A stretch of 64,000 nt of DNA from REEB76 sp963774895 (GTDB taxonomy: Bacteria; Pseudomonadota; Gammaproteobacteria; Natronospirales; REEB76). A model generated the notes under the pieces. It made no database searches, was not told the DNA's origin, and was given only the letters and a program-made list of their open reading frames with translations. The stretch's first letter is position 1; the number at the start of each line of letters is the position of its first letter. The DNA is taken from NCBI GenBank assembly GCA_963774895.1, contig CAVZGN010000001.1:744001-808000 (forward strand). The letters run 5' to 3'. Below are positions 42,786 through 52,242 of this stretch, piece after piece. Made by a program: the position numbers and the translations under genes.

Positions 42786-44507
42786 TCAAGGATTTAACCT
42801 TAAGGCATCAAATAGCGGTCCTAGGTATGATTGATAATTCTTCCAATGATCGATGGCATCCGTATATATAGGCTTGCGGACTTGCATAAAGCTGGCAGTC
42901 GCAATCGGGCGATCCAGGGTATGGAAATCAAGGCAGGCGGGCTCGAACTCCAAATCGCAGAACGCCAGCATGCGCTTGATGTTTGTCTCCGGATGTTGGA
43001 TTAGATCCTCGTATTCCACCTCAAGAATCCGTCCCGGAAGCACTCTACGCCAGTGCGTCATAAGCTGTTCATGAATCCTATAAAATTGCCCCAATTCAGT
43101 TAAATCATAGCTATACAAAATATTCCCTTCGCCGAAAAGAATTTGATAGCAACTAAAGCAGGTGGCTATCGGATTACGATGGCAATAAATGATCTTGGCT
43201 TTTGGGAACAGCATATGGATGATGCCGATGTATAGAAAATTCATCGGCATTTTATCGGTAAAGCGCGGACGTTTGTTCCAAAGATGTTGTGTTATGTCCG
43301 CGTAATGTGCAGCAGTATTCATCAGGTCCTGGGCCACGGTTTCATCACTGCCCGGCGCTTGACTCCCACGGCTCTCCCACGTTTCACCTAAATCCCTGGC
43401 CACGCGTGAGATGCCGGTAAGTTCACCGCCGCCTTGTACCCGGGAATGGGAAGCAATCATCTGCTCAGTCAAGGTGGTGCCCGAGCGAGGCATACCTAAA
43501 ATGAAGATAGGCGCTAAATCGGAGGTGCTCATACCGGAATAACGTGCAAGGAAATCCGGCGTAAATAGCGCCATTACCCGTGCCGCTATGTTTTCCTGGG
43601 TGGCAATTGCAAATTTAATCTTTGATCTATTTAGTCGATTTGCTTCCTCAAGATACTGAAATGCCTTGCGATAATCTTGTGCCTTGTCGTAAATCCTCGC
43701 CAGAGCAAAACCAGCATCTACGCGAGTCTCTATGGGCGCTTTATTTTCGGGATCCCACTGTTTGATCAATGGTTGGATCTCGGGTGTATTGACCTGAATG
43801 TCTTTTAGTTGAACCAATTGGCTGTAAACATTGACCATCGGATCGAGCCGTAGCGCTTCAACAAATTCATTTTCTGCTTCTGGGAAGCGGCCCAGCATTT
43901 TCAATGTCACACCTTTATCTCGGCGAAAATCAGTATTGCGCGGGTTCCGCGTGAGGGCCAAATCATAAGCAATGAGCGCTTCCTGCTGGCGTCCGTTTTT
44001 CATTAAAATACTCGCGAGGGTCGCGCATGGTAATGGATCCATTGAATACCGGTTAATTGTTGTTTTGAGTGTCTCGATTGCCAGTTCCAGCTTCCAATTT
44101 TGAGCGTAGGTCTTGGCTAGTTCGATCGCGTAATCAGATACACCTGGGTCAGAACGCACTGCGCGCCGGAAGGCTTCTTCAGACTGACGCAAATCACCGG
44201 CTTTCCGCAGTGTCTCACCAAGCCCGCACCACCCAGCTGCTGCTCGTTTAGGATCGGGCGATGCTGCTATCGAGCGCTTCAGGAAATCCACAGATTCAGG
44301 AAAGCGTTTCTGGGCTCTGGCGATGGCTCCAGCCAGTAAAAGGGCCACGTAATCACCGGGTACTAAGCTTAGAAGATGCTCAGAGCAGGCATGAGCATTC
44401 TCGTAATCTTCCGCATAGTAATAGGCCATGGTTTTATCCAGCATGTCCTGATGCGGGTGGATCGTGTTGGTCGGTGCTGCGATCAGCGGTTCCATGGGTA
44501 TGCTCAT
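42786..44507 (-). CDS. TPR-sulfotransferase 1
   Basis: This 573-residue protein has TPR units over about residues 20-300 and a C-terminal sulfotransferase domain. The PAPS 5'-phosphosulfate loop is GMPRSGTT (338-345), followed by TEQMIASHSRVQGGGEL. The 3'-phosphate region has DKMPMNFLYIGII and YCHRNPIATCFSCY, and a conserved ending is QVRKPIYTDAIDHWKNY. This set is shared with PF13469 sulfotransferases and tyrosylprotein sulfotransferases, which transfer sulfate from PAPS to proteins. Its start overlaps the stop of the next gene upstream by four bases (ATGA), so the two paralogues are translationally coupled. No signal peptide, so it acts in the cytoplasm. Confidence 0.88.
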   Translation of the reverse strand: MSIPMEPLIAAPTNTIHPHQDMLDKTMAYYYAEDYENAHACSEHLLSLVPGDYVALLLAGAIARAQKRFPESVDFLKRSIAASPDPKRAAAGWCGLGETLRKAGDLRQSEEAFRRAVRSDPGVSDYAIELAKTYAQNWKLELAIETLKTTINRYSMDPLPCATLASILMKNGRQQEALIAYDLALTRNPRNTDFRRDKGVTLKMLGRFPEAENEFVEALRLDPMVNVYSQLVQLKDIQVNTPEIQPLIKQWDPENKAPIETRVDAGFALARIYDKAQDYRKAFQYLEEANRLNRSKIKFAIATQENIAARVMALFTPDFLARYSGMSTSDLAPIFILGMPRSGTTLTEQMIASHSRVQGGGELTGISRVARDLGETWESRGSQAPGSDETVAQDLMNTAAHYADITQHLWNKRPRFTDKMPMNFLYIGIIHMLFPKAKIIYCHRNPIATCFSCYQILFGEGNILYSYDLTELGQFYRIHEQLMTHWRRVLPGRILEVEYEDLIQHPETNIKRMLAFCDLEFEPACLDFHTLDRPIATASFMQVRKPIYTDAIDHWKNYQSYLGPLFDALRLNP

Positions 44508-46204
44508 TGCAGAGCCTCGATCAATGGTCCCAGAAACCGCTCGTAGTTTTTCCAGTGATCAATCCCGCTCTTATAAATTGGGTTGCGCACCTGCATGATG
44601 CTTGCAGTTGCAACCGGGCGTTTGATGGCATGGAAATCGAGGCAATCCGGTTCAAACTCCAGATTACAAAATTCCAAAATGCGCCTAATACCAGCCTCGG
44701 GGCTTTCGACTAGGCTTTCATACTCCACATCGAGAATGCGCCCGGGAAGCACATCGTGCCAGTGCCGCATCATGCGGTCGTGCAGTTTATAGAAATGTCC
44801 AAGAACGGTTAAATCGTGGGTAAACCAACCATTAGTTGGCATAATGATGTTGTTTTGAAAACAACTGAAACAGGTGGCTACCGGATTGCGATGACAATAG
44901 ATGATGTTGGCCTTGGGAAACAACAAGTGGATGATACCTATATACATGAAATTTAAAGGCAATTTGTCCGTAAAGCGGGGGCGTTTACCGGACAAATGCG
45001 CAGTCATCCGCTGGTAATCTGCCGCCGACTGAATTAGATCATCAACGACAGTCGCTTCATCATCTATGGCTGAATCTCCACGATTATTCCAAGTAATACT
45101 CAGTTGTTTAGCTATTTGCATGATGCAGAGGAGTTCGCCACCACCCTGCACTTGGGAATGTGATGCAAGTATTTGTTCCGTCAGGGTTGTGCCTGAACGG
45201 AACATGCCCAGGACGAATATGGGAGCCAAATCTGAAGTGCTTTTATCGGAATAACTGGTCACGAATTCAGGGGTAAAGAGCGATACGACGCGGTTAAACA
45301 TGGCCTCATACTCTGCGATGGAAAATTTAGTCGCAGAGCCATATAGCCGCGTAGCCTCGTCAAGATAACCGAACGCCGAAGGGTAATCTTTTTGTTTATC
45401 ATAAATTTTTGAGAGTGCAAATAGTGCATCAATCTTCGCATCTTTGGACGCATTAATTTTCGGGTCCAAGCGCAATTTAATTTTATCAATTTCATTGGTG
45501 TCGAGCTCGAAGTTCTTGGCTTGTGCCAGCTGATAATATACCGACACCATAGGATCGAGACGTAGTGCTTCACGCAGTGCGTGCACCGCTTCTTCAAACC
45601 TGCCAAGCATTGCCAGGGTGCTGCCCAGTGCAAGATGGGCCTGAGTAAAATCAGGTTTTCTCTGAATCGCAAGGCTAAAGGCCGTAAGTGCGTCAGGCTG
45701 CTTGCCATATCTGTTCAGTAGGTTACCGAGTGCTGCGCATGGCATCGGATCGGTAAAGAAACGGTTAATCGCTTTTTCTAAGATATCAATTGCGGCATTC
45801 AGGTTCCAGCCTTCAGCATAGATGTCACTAAGTTCAATGGGATAATTGCTGTTTCGGGGGTCAATGACGATGGCACGCCGCACGGCTTCCTTGGCTTGTC
45901 GCAGATCTCCGGCCGCGCGCAATGCTTTTCCCAAAGCGAACCAACTAGCGGCCGCATTTTGGGAATCTGGCGCATGCTGCAGTGCCTGCTTCAGAAAATC
46001 GGTTGCCGTCGGGAAATTTTTCTGCGCGCTGGCGATTGTCCCGGCGAGATGCAGCGTAGCGTAATCCTGTGGGGCCAGCCGCAACAACTCTTCTGCAGCT
46101 GACTGGGCTTTATCGAACTCGGCAGCGTCATAGTATCGCTGTGCCTGCTTGATAAGCTCGTCATTCACAGATGCATTGATTAATTCCGCGATCCGCTGGG
46201 GCAT
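44504..46204 (-). CDS. TPR-sulfotransferase 2
   Basis: From ATG 46204 (CAGG about 8 bases upstream and directly after the SseB-gene stop) the protein has 566 residues; in-frame starts at 46237 and 46366 would run into the preceding gene. TPRs span about 1-300; the C-terminal sulfotransferase domain has GMFRSGTTLTEQ, DKLPLNFMYIGII, YCHRNPVATCFSC and QVRNPIYKSGIDHWKNY. It is clearly a tandem paralogue of the downstream gene, with the greatest identity in the catalytic half and more divergence in the TPR half. Divergent TPRs with similar catalytic domains suggest different protein partners or substrates. Confidence 0.88.
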   Translation of the reverse strand: MPQRIAELINASVNDELIKQAQRYYDAAEFDKAQSAAEELLRLAPQDYATLHLAGTIASAQKNFPTATDFLKQALQHAPDSQNAAASWFALGKALRAAGDLRQAKEAVRRAIVIDPRNSNYPIELSDIYAEGWNLNAAIDILEKAINRFFTDPMPCAALGNLLNRYGKQPDALTAFSLAIQRKPDFTQAHLALGSTLAMLGRFEEAVHALREALRLDPMVSVYYQLAQAKNFELDTNEIDKIKLRLDPKINASKDAKIDALFALSKIYDKQKDYPSAFGYLDEATRLYGSATKFSIAEYEAMFNRVVSLFTPEFVTSYSDKSTSDLAPIFVLGMFRSGTTLTEQILASHSQVQGGGELLCIMQIAKQLSITWNNRGDSAIDDEATVVDDLIQSAADYQRMTAHLSGKRPRFTDKLPLNFMYIGIIHLLFPKANIIYCHRNPVATCFSCFQNNIIMPTNGWFTHDLTVLGHFYKLHDRMMRHWHDVLPGRILDVEYESLVESPEAGIRRILEFCNLEFEPDCLDFHAIKRPVATASIMQVRNPIYKSGIDHWKNYERFLGPLIEALQ

Positions 46205-46205
46205 G

Positions 46206-46679
46206 TTAAACCTGTTTGCCGGGGATGCCTGAGACATCTCGGGTTTTGATCTTATTCTCCAGATCCTGTTTGGCGGTTTCGCGTAAAACGCGGGCGACCT
46301 CGGGAGAAATCCGGAAATTTCGCGCAGTATTTGGGTTGAGCATGATTCCGGCGTTTTCAGGCACACCTAAACAGGCCCAGGCAGAGTCTACTTCCACCGT
46401 ATATTTGAATGGCCCCATTTCTTCATCCGTGTAAACTGCGCCAAGGCTTGCCGAGCTGAAAACAGCGAGCATGACCTGTTCCTTGTTGTCGCCATCGGTC
46501 ACCAGCAGTAGGTGCGCATCCGTTCTGGGAATTGTTTTTCCATCCCATGGCTGATCCAGTTTCACAAATACCCTGGATTGCACGAAGGCCCTGAGCACCT
46601 TGCGGATGCTTTGTTCATCGTTTTGCCCTTGGGTGCTGAGAGCTTCCTCCAGCTTGCTACCCGGCGTGCTGTCTGTCAT
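46206..46679 (-). CDS. SseB-domain protein
   Basis: The 157-residue protein has the features of the SseB N-terminal domain: an initial SIRKVLRAFVQSRVFVKLD helix-strand, a DAHLLLVTDGDNKEQVMLAVFSS strand pair, and the typical GIMLNPNTARNFRISPEVARVL segment. SseB-type proteins are small, cytoplasmic and of unclear function; the name comes from a sulfur-metabolism locus in E. coli, but no enzymatic role is established. Its stop lies one base before the start of TPR-sulfotransferase 2, so it heads a three-gene operon with the two sulfotransferases. That coupling suggests a joint role but does not define it. Confidence 0.78.
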   Translation of the reverse strand: MTDSTPGSKLEEALSTQGQNDEQSIRKVLRAFVQSRVFVKLDQPWDGKTIPRTDAHLLLVTDGDNKEQVMLAVFSSASLGAVYTDEEMGPFKYTVEVDSAWACLGVPENAGIMLNPNTARNFRISPEVARVLRETAKQDLENKIKTRDVSGIPGKQV

Positions 46680-46803
46680 GGCCGTCAGTGTGTCGTTAGG
46701 GAAATGGGACGAGCATTATAATAGCCTTTGAGCCGGGGGCGCAGATTCAGTATTCGATGTGGAAACGTTTAGGTTTCAAACATGCCTTGTGTTCCCCTAT
46801 GCA

Positions 46804-48411
46804 TTACGGTCCGGGGGAAACACCGGCCATATTCAGCGCTTTCCTCAAGGATTCCAGTTGGGTTGAATAATGCTGCCAGCGACCCACCGCACTTGTATAG
46901 ATCGGTTGACGCGCCTGCCAGAGGCTGGCGGTGGAGATGGTGTCCGTGTGCTTATGGGGTTCCAGACAATCCGGATGCCATGGCAAGCCGGTTGCCGAAA
47001 GCAGCGCGCGGGCGGTTTTTTCTGGATCCTCCACCAATGCTTCATAACGAATCTCATGGATCGGAACCGGAAGAACCGTGCGCCAATGTTCCATTAGATC
47101 CAGGTACTGAGTGAAAAAGAAACCAATGTCATCCAGGTCATAAGCATAGTTATTGCGCGGGTGGGCAAAATACTGAAAGTAGATCGACAGGCAGGTATCC
47201 AGGGGGTCACGTACACAGTGGAAAATAGTAACGCCGGGGAATACGCAGGCGATCAATCCCAGATGCATAAAATTGAGCGGGTTCTTGTCCACGACATAGG
47301 TGACTGATTGGACCTCAGCAGGCCACTGGGCCTGTATTTCCGCCCGCATTTTAGTCACCAAGTCCTTATTCAACCTGGTCACGCATTCCGGGTAAGGCAC
47401 GCCGATTCTTGTCGCCAATCCCTCGGCGAGTTTGTCCACGAGTTCGGTCTCGCCCAGGCCGAACACCCGCGGATGGCTGGCCAGTATGCGCTCCACCAGC
47501 GTGGTGCCGCTGCGCAGCATGCCCACGATGAATACAGGCATGGGACTGGATGGAATGAGCGCAGGCCGGTTCTGGAAAAATTCCCGGTTGAAGACCTGCT
47601 TTAGCGATGCGACATACGCCACCAGCGCTTGCCGATCGAATTGAACGCGCCGGTGCTGCAACTCATTGGCAGCGCGGAAATGTGCGTAAGCCTGTGCATA
47701 GTTGCCTAGATCGTCATACATCTTGCCGAGGCTGAAATGAATGCATTGGATGGTTGCTTCGCTCAATTTCGGGTTGGCGAGCGCGATCTCGAAGCGCTTG
47801 AGCATGGGACTATCCGCAGGTTGCATGCGGCGTGTATGGGCCAGCAGCAGGTAGGCGGCATCACTGTCAGGGTCAGACTCTATAGCCGCCAGATAGGCTT
47901 GCGCGGCCTCATCGAATCGGCCAAGTTTCTGCAGGCTTTGTCCAAGTTGTACGCGGGTTTGGCTAGAGTGTGGATGCTGGTGCGCACAATCTTCATACAA
48001 AGTTACCGCTTGGGCGTGGCAGCCCATATTCGCCAAAAGTTCGGCCACCTGATGGTGCAGTGGCATGTCTGTCGGGTGGGCAGCGGCCAGAGCCTGCAGA
48101 GTTGTGGAAGCCCGATCCCGTTTGCCTAGGTTTAGATAGAGGTAAGCCAGGCTGATATAGGCTTGCCTGAGTGAGGCATCCCTGGCGATCGCAGTTTTCA
48201 AGGACTGTTCAGCTGCAGCCGCATCGCCGCTCTGGCGCAGGCAGTTGCCCAGCTGGTAGTGGGCGACAGCCAGAAAGTCATCCAGCGAGACCGCTTCTTG
48301 GAATGCTTTGCAGGCCGCGTGCTCATTACCGGCGCTCACCAGCGCCATGCCTTCCTCATAATGCCCACGGGCACGCGCTGAAATTTGCCGGTTGTGTTTG
48401 AGCTTATCCAT
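46804..48411 (-). CDS. TPR-sulfotransferase 3
   Basis: The 535-residue protein (ATG 48411; the in-frame TTG at 48435 adds eight residues) has about eight regular TPRs over residues 10-235 (SAGNEHAACKAFQEAVSLD, GDAAAAEQSLKTAI and others), then a sulfotransferase domain with GMLRSGTTLVERILASHPRV, DKNPLNFMHLGLI, CVRDPLDTCLSIYFQ and a final QARQPIYTSAVGRWQHY. The TPR region is more canonical than in the two other paralogues. No ribosome-binding site is visible in the AT-rich leader. It is divergent from the TonB-dependent receptor, sharing a 417-bp intergenic region with it. Confidence 0.88.
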   Translation of the reverse strand: MDKLKHNRQISARARGHYEEGMALVSAGNEHAACKAFQEAVSLDDFLAVAHYQLGNCLRQSGDAAAAEQSLKTAIARDASLRQAYISLAYLYLNLGKRDRASTTLQALAAAHPTDMPLHHQVAELLANMGCHAQAVTLYEDCAHQHPHSSQTRVQLGQSLQKLGRFDEAAQAYLAAIESDPDSDAAYLLLAHTRRMQPADSPMLKRFEIALANPKLSEATIQCIHFSLGKMYDDLGNYAQAYAHFRAANELQHRRVQFDRQALVAYVASLKQVFNREFFQNRPALIPSSPMPVFIVGMLRSGTTLVERILASHPRVFGLGETELVDKLAEGLATRIGVPYPECVTRLNKDLVTKMRAEIQAQWPAEVQSVTYVVDKNPLNFMHLGLIACVFPGVTIFHCVRDPLDTCLSIYFQYFAHPRNNYAYDLDDIGFFFTQYLDLMEHWRTVLPVPIHEIRYEALVEDPEKTARALLSATGLPWHPDCLEPHKHTDTISTASLWQARQPIYTSAVGRWQHYSTQLESLRKALNMAGVSPGP

Positions 48412-48828
48412 TTTAATAATATTAATATATTTCAATAAGTTACGTATTAAAACTCATTTTAGAAATGAAAGTTATGGGTATTCCTCGCATAGTCTAAGGG
48501 TATCCCCATATCGGTTTTATTGTCGAGTTTGTGTAGTATTTAATGTTGTGTATTCGCAACATACTATTTGGGTGTATCCATAAAAGCCTTCAAGAACCAG
48601 TCTATAGTAGGATTATGATAAATAAAAAATGTACACGATTTGCAACAAACACCTTCCAATTTTATTTTCCTGTGCTAGAGTTACAACAGTCTGGGAGAGG
48701 CGGGCAGGCAAGTGTCCCGCTGCCATGTGACTGTACAGCACGAAATTTGATCCTCGGCGACGTGGCAAACCAAGTTGTGAGAGGGATTCAGGTTCCAAAC
48801 TCTTCAAACAATGCAGGAGTCTTTAGTG
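48412..48828 (+). promoter_or_regulatory. AT-rich intergenic region with receptor promoter and leader
   Basis: This 417-bp stretch between divergent genes has no gene. An extended -10 element TGCTAGAGT (TAGAGT 48676-48681) follows a weak -35-like CTTCCA at 17 bases distance. That would leave a leader of about 140 bases before the receptor ATG, GC-rich compared with the upstream part. An inverted repeat ATGTTG...CAACAT lies near 48542-48561. No known riboswitch fold could be recognised by eye. Confidence 0.4.
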
Positions 48829-51800
48829 ATGAACAGCAGCAGCACTTCAATCAGCAAAGCCGTGCGTTACGCACTCGTAGCCGGCGCGGCCTCGGCACTA
48901 TCGGCACCGGCGGTGTTCGCACAGCAAGCACCAGCTGCCACCACCAGCGCCGCCCCCAGCACTGCCCAACTCGGCAAGATCGAGGTCACGGGTACGCGCA
49001 TCAAGCGCACCGATGTGGAAACCGCCCAGCCGGTGACCATCATCACGGCCGCCGAAATCAAAGCCACCGGCTTGCAGTCGGTGGGTGACATCCTGCAGAA
49101 CATTTCCTCTGCCGGCGCTTCTCTCAACACCCAATTCAACAACGGCGGCAACGGCTCGACCGAGATCAGCCTGCGTAACCTCGGCTCCGTGCGCACCCTG
49201 GTGCTGATCAACGGCCAGCGCGTGGATGCCGGCTTGGGTGGCGCGGTGGACCTGAACAATATCCCGGTCTCGATCGTGGACCACATCGAAGTGCTGCAGG
49301 ACGGCGCCTCGGCCGTTTACGGTTCCGACGCCATCGCGGGCGTGATCAACATCATCACCGTCAAGAACTTCAGCGGCGCCCAGGCGAATGCCTACTTGGG
49401 CATGTTCGATGGCAAGAACGATGGCGCGACCGGCTGGGACGGCAAGACCCAGGAATACGACTTCACCATCGGCTCCAGCACTGACCGTTCCGGCTTGGTG
49501 TTCAATGCCATGTATGTGAACCAGAATCCCATTTTCGCCGGCAACCGCACCATCTCCAAGGAGCCCTACATCGGCGGTGGCCAGGCCTCCGGCAGCTCGT
49601 TCGCGGCCACCGGCCGGTTCATCATGATCAACCCCGGTAACACCTCCAGCGTCAACGGTTGCAACTTTTATCCGAATTACGGGACGGCCTCAGGGGAGTC
49701 AGTCTGCAGCTTCACCCAGGCGAACCCGCCGAACAACGACCCGACATTAAGCAGCTTCAAGCCCTGGTCGAATGCCTCACGCTTCAACTACGCGCCTTTG
49801 AACTATCTGGTGACGCCCAATGAGCGCACCAGCTTGTTCATACAAGGCCATTATGATCTGGCGGACAACCTGACCTTCAACACCATGGGGACGTACACCA
49901 ACCGTGTCTCCCAGCAACAGCTGGCGCCCACCACTATCGCCATCGGTGCGGGTGGTTATACCTCCAATGGCCAGCTTATCGGTATCTCGGCCCAGAACCC
50001 CTATAACCCCTGGGGTAAGAACATCGTAGCCAACAGCGCCACCGGCACTTCGTCACCGGCCTGCTTCAAGGCCGGGACCTGCGATGAGCTGGCCTTCGGC
50101 TATCGCCGCGGACTGGAGACCGGCGACCGCGTGTTCAACCAAAACGTGGACAGCTTCGGGTTCCGTGGCGGGTTCAATGGCTATTTTAATATGCTCGGCG
50201 GTGAGTGGGATTGGGATGCCAACTACAACTTTGGCAGAAACTATGAGACCGACATCACCGATGGCTTGGTGAACAATTCGAACTTGGCGCTGGCCCTGGG
50301 TCCGGCGTTCCTGCCGGCAGGCGATGCGAATATACCCAGCAACTATCAGTGCGGTACTGCTGCTGACCCAGTACCGGGCTGCGTGCCGTTCAACTACTTC
50401 GGCGGTTACAACCTGGCCACTGGTCAAGGCAGTATCACCCCGGCCATGGCACAGTGGGTGGCCTATCAGGACCACGCCGTCATGGTGGAGAACATGCGCG
50501 ATTACACCACCAATATCACCGGCAGCCTGTTTGATTTGCCGGCGGGGCCGTTGCAGATCGCGGCCGGCTTGGAATACCTGGAGCATGATGGTTACTCATA
50601 CCCCGATGCCACCACGGCCTCGGGCAACTCCACCGGTAATGTGACCGAAGCCACACAAGGCCGGGAGAGCACCAATGCCGAGTACGTGGAATTGAACGTC
50701 CCGCTGGTTTCGGATGTGCCCTTCATGAAGAACGTATCTTTGGACCTGGCCAACCGCTGGTCGCAGTTCAAATGGGTGGGCGGCAATCCGGGAACAGCCA
50801 ACGCGGGTGTCCAGCAGACCGCCGCCAATACTTCGGGGCGCGCGGCCTTACGCTGGCAGGCCACGGACAGCTTCCTGATGCGTGGATCCTGGTCCCAGGG
50901 CTTCCGCATCCCCAGCATCAGCGAGTTCTTCTTCGGCAATAGCGACAGTTACCCAAGCTTGACGGATCCCTGCGTGAGTCCGTCGGCCCCGACTGTAGGC
51001 TGCGGTGCCAGCACCACCCAACCGAACGGGCAGATCAAATCGACCGTCGGCGGTAACCCGCTGTTGACGCCTGAGCGGTCTATCTCTGAAACTGCCGGGT
51101 TCGTGTACAGCCCCGGCTGGTTCCCGGGCTTCGACTTCAGTGCGGATTACTACAAGATCAATGTGACCAACGCGATCAGCGCGCTGCCGGCCCAGACCAT
51201 CCTCAACGGCTGTTATTACGGCGGCAACGCGAACTATTGCAGCCTGATCAAGCGTACCGGTGGAGGCTCCGGCGCCAACGGCTTCATCACCGACGTGGTT
51301 GACACCAACGTCAATATCGGCGGTATCAAGACCGAAGGTGTGGATGTCAACGCCGATTACAAGTTCCCATCCACCAGCATCGGCGACTTCAAGGCCAACC
51401 TGGACGTGACCTTCCTTAAACAGTATGTGGAGACCATAGCTTTCGGGACCGGAGCACCGGGCAGCCCGATTCTGAGCAGCCAGGAAGAGTCTGGCACCAC
51501 CGGCGGGGCCGGTGGCGGTGTGACGGGTGGCTTCCCGAAACAGCGCGCCAACTTCGCCCTCAACTGGAACTACGGCGACTGGTCGGCAGTGTGGAATGTG
51601 AGCTACATCAGCGGCATGATCGAAGACTGCGCCTCGACGGTGCTCATCAACCCGCCGAGTCGCTGCCCGTTGTCAGGGCCGTTCCCGTTCACTATCGGGA
51701 CCCAGACCCTGAACCACATTGGTGCAACCACCTATCAGGATATCGCGGGAACTTATCATATGGATGCCTGGAATACCGATTTCACTATCGGTATCCGCAA

Positions 51801-51915
51801 CCTCTGGGATAAGGAACCCCCGATCGCCATGTCGTCCTTTGCTAACAGCTTCCTGCCCACGTACTACCGTGCGCCAGGCCGCTTCTTTTATGGCAAGGTG
51901 ACGGTGAACTTCTGA
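48829..51915 (+). CDS. large TonB-dependent outer-membrane receptor
   Basis: The start at ATG 48829 has AGGAG 9 bases upstream and opens with a signal peptide (MNSSSTSISKAVRYALVAGA, cleavage near VFAQQ). The 1028-residue protein has a TonB-box-like KIEVTGTRI, a plug domain (about 55-175, SLRNLGSVRTLVLINGQRVD, QDGASAVYGSDAIAGVINI) and a long barrel with Ser/Gly/Asn-rich loops ending in YGKVTVNF. It is the oar/IroN-like class common in Xanthomonadales and Caulobacterales, often near TPR-sulfotransferases and oxygenases. It would import a substrate or polymer across the outer membrane; ligand unknown. A perfect terminator follows. Confidence 0.92.
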   Translation: MNSSSTSISKAVRYALVAGAASALSAPAVFAQQAPAATTSAAPSTAQLGKIEVTGTRIKRTDVETAQPVTIITAAEIKATGLQSVGDILQNISSAGASLNTQFNNGGNGSTEISLRNLGSVRTLVLINGQRVDAGLGGAVDLNNIPVSIVDHIEVLQDGASAVYGSDAIAGVINIITVKNFSGAQANAYLGMFDGKNDGATGWDGKTQEYDFTIGSSTDRSGLVFNAMYVNQNPIFAGNRTISKEPYIGGGQASGSSFAATGRFIMINPGNTSSVNGCNFYPNYGTASGESVCSFTQANPPNNDPTLSSFKPWSNASRFNYAPLNYLVTPNERTSLFIQGHYDLADNLTFNTMGTYTNRVSQQQLAPTTIAIGAGGYTSNGQLIGISAQNPYNPWGKNIVANSATGTSSPACFKAGTCDELAFGYRRGLETGDRVFNQNVDSFGFRGGFNGYFNMLGGEWDWDANYNFGRNYETDITDGLVNNSNLALALGPAFLPAGDANIPSNYQCGTAADPVPGCVPFNYFGGYNLATGQGSITPAMAQWVAYQDHAVMVENMRDYTTNITGSLFDLPAGPLQIAAGLEYLEHDGYSYPDATTASGNSTGNVTEATQGRESTNAEYVELNVPLVSDVPFMKNVSLDLANRWSQFKWVGGNPGTANAGVQQTAANTSGRAALRWQATDSFLMRGSWSQGFRIPSISEFFFGNSDSYPSLTDPCVSPSAPTVGCGASTTQPNGQIKSTVGGNPLLTPERSISETAGFVYSPGWFPGFDFSADYYKINVTNAISALPAQTILNGCYYGGNANYCSLIKRTGGGSGANGFITDVVDTNVNIGGIKTEGVDVNADYKFPSTSIGDFKANLDVTFLKQYVETIAFGTGAPGSPILSSQEESGTTGGAGGGVTGGFPKQRANFALNWNYGDWSAVWNVSYISGMIEDCASTVLINPPSRCPLSGPFPFTIGTQTLNHIGATTYQDIAGTYHMDAWNTDFTIGIRNLWDKEPPIAMSSFANSFLPTYYRAPGRFFYGKVTVNF

Positions 51916-51949
51916 TAACAGACGGCTAACAATAATAAAAGTGCGTACT

Positions 51950-51980
51950 GCGGCCCCGGAAATGGGGCCGCATTTTTTTT
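51950..51980 (+). terminator. rho-independent terminator of the receptor gene
   Basis: GCGGCCCC (51950-51957) and GGGGCCGC (51964-51971) form an 8-bp GC stem around GGAAAT, followed directly by A and eight T residues. It lies 35 bases after the receptor stop codon and ends that transcription unit. Confidence 0.93.
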
Positions 51981-52162
51981 CTGCTTCACGGATTAAGCTC
52001 AGATCAATCATTCACAGCTAGGCACCGTTAAGCGCCGAGTCAAGATAGCCTGATATCCGCCGGTCTCTGGGAGAGAGGCGATACCTATCAGTTAATCACA
52101 CTTAATGTCCCTTTCGGGGATGGTTGATATACCTCGCCTTCAGGCGCAGCAAGTGCGAGGCA

Positions 52163-52182
52163 GTGTCCGCGCGAGCGGACAC
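52163..52182. repeat. 8-bp stem, GCGA-loop hairpin
   Basis: GTGTCCGC and GCGGACAC pair perfectly around GCGA. A second inverted pair, CCTCGC...GCGAGG, lies immediately upstream (about 52133-52160). Size and shape match the hairpins near 40.8-40.9 kb. It lies in the 230-bp gap between the receptor terminator and the next minus-strand gene. Confidence 0.45.
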
Positions 52183-52242
52183 CAGCCGCTACCCACAAAC
52201 TCCCCGCCTTACAAGCTAGGGCTGTTTAGTTCAATCTGTAAC

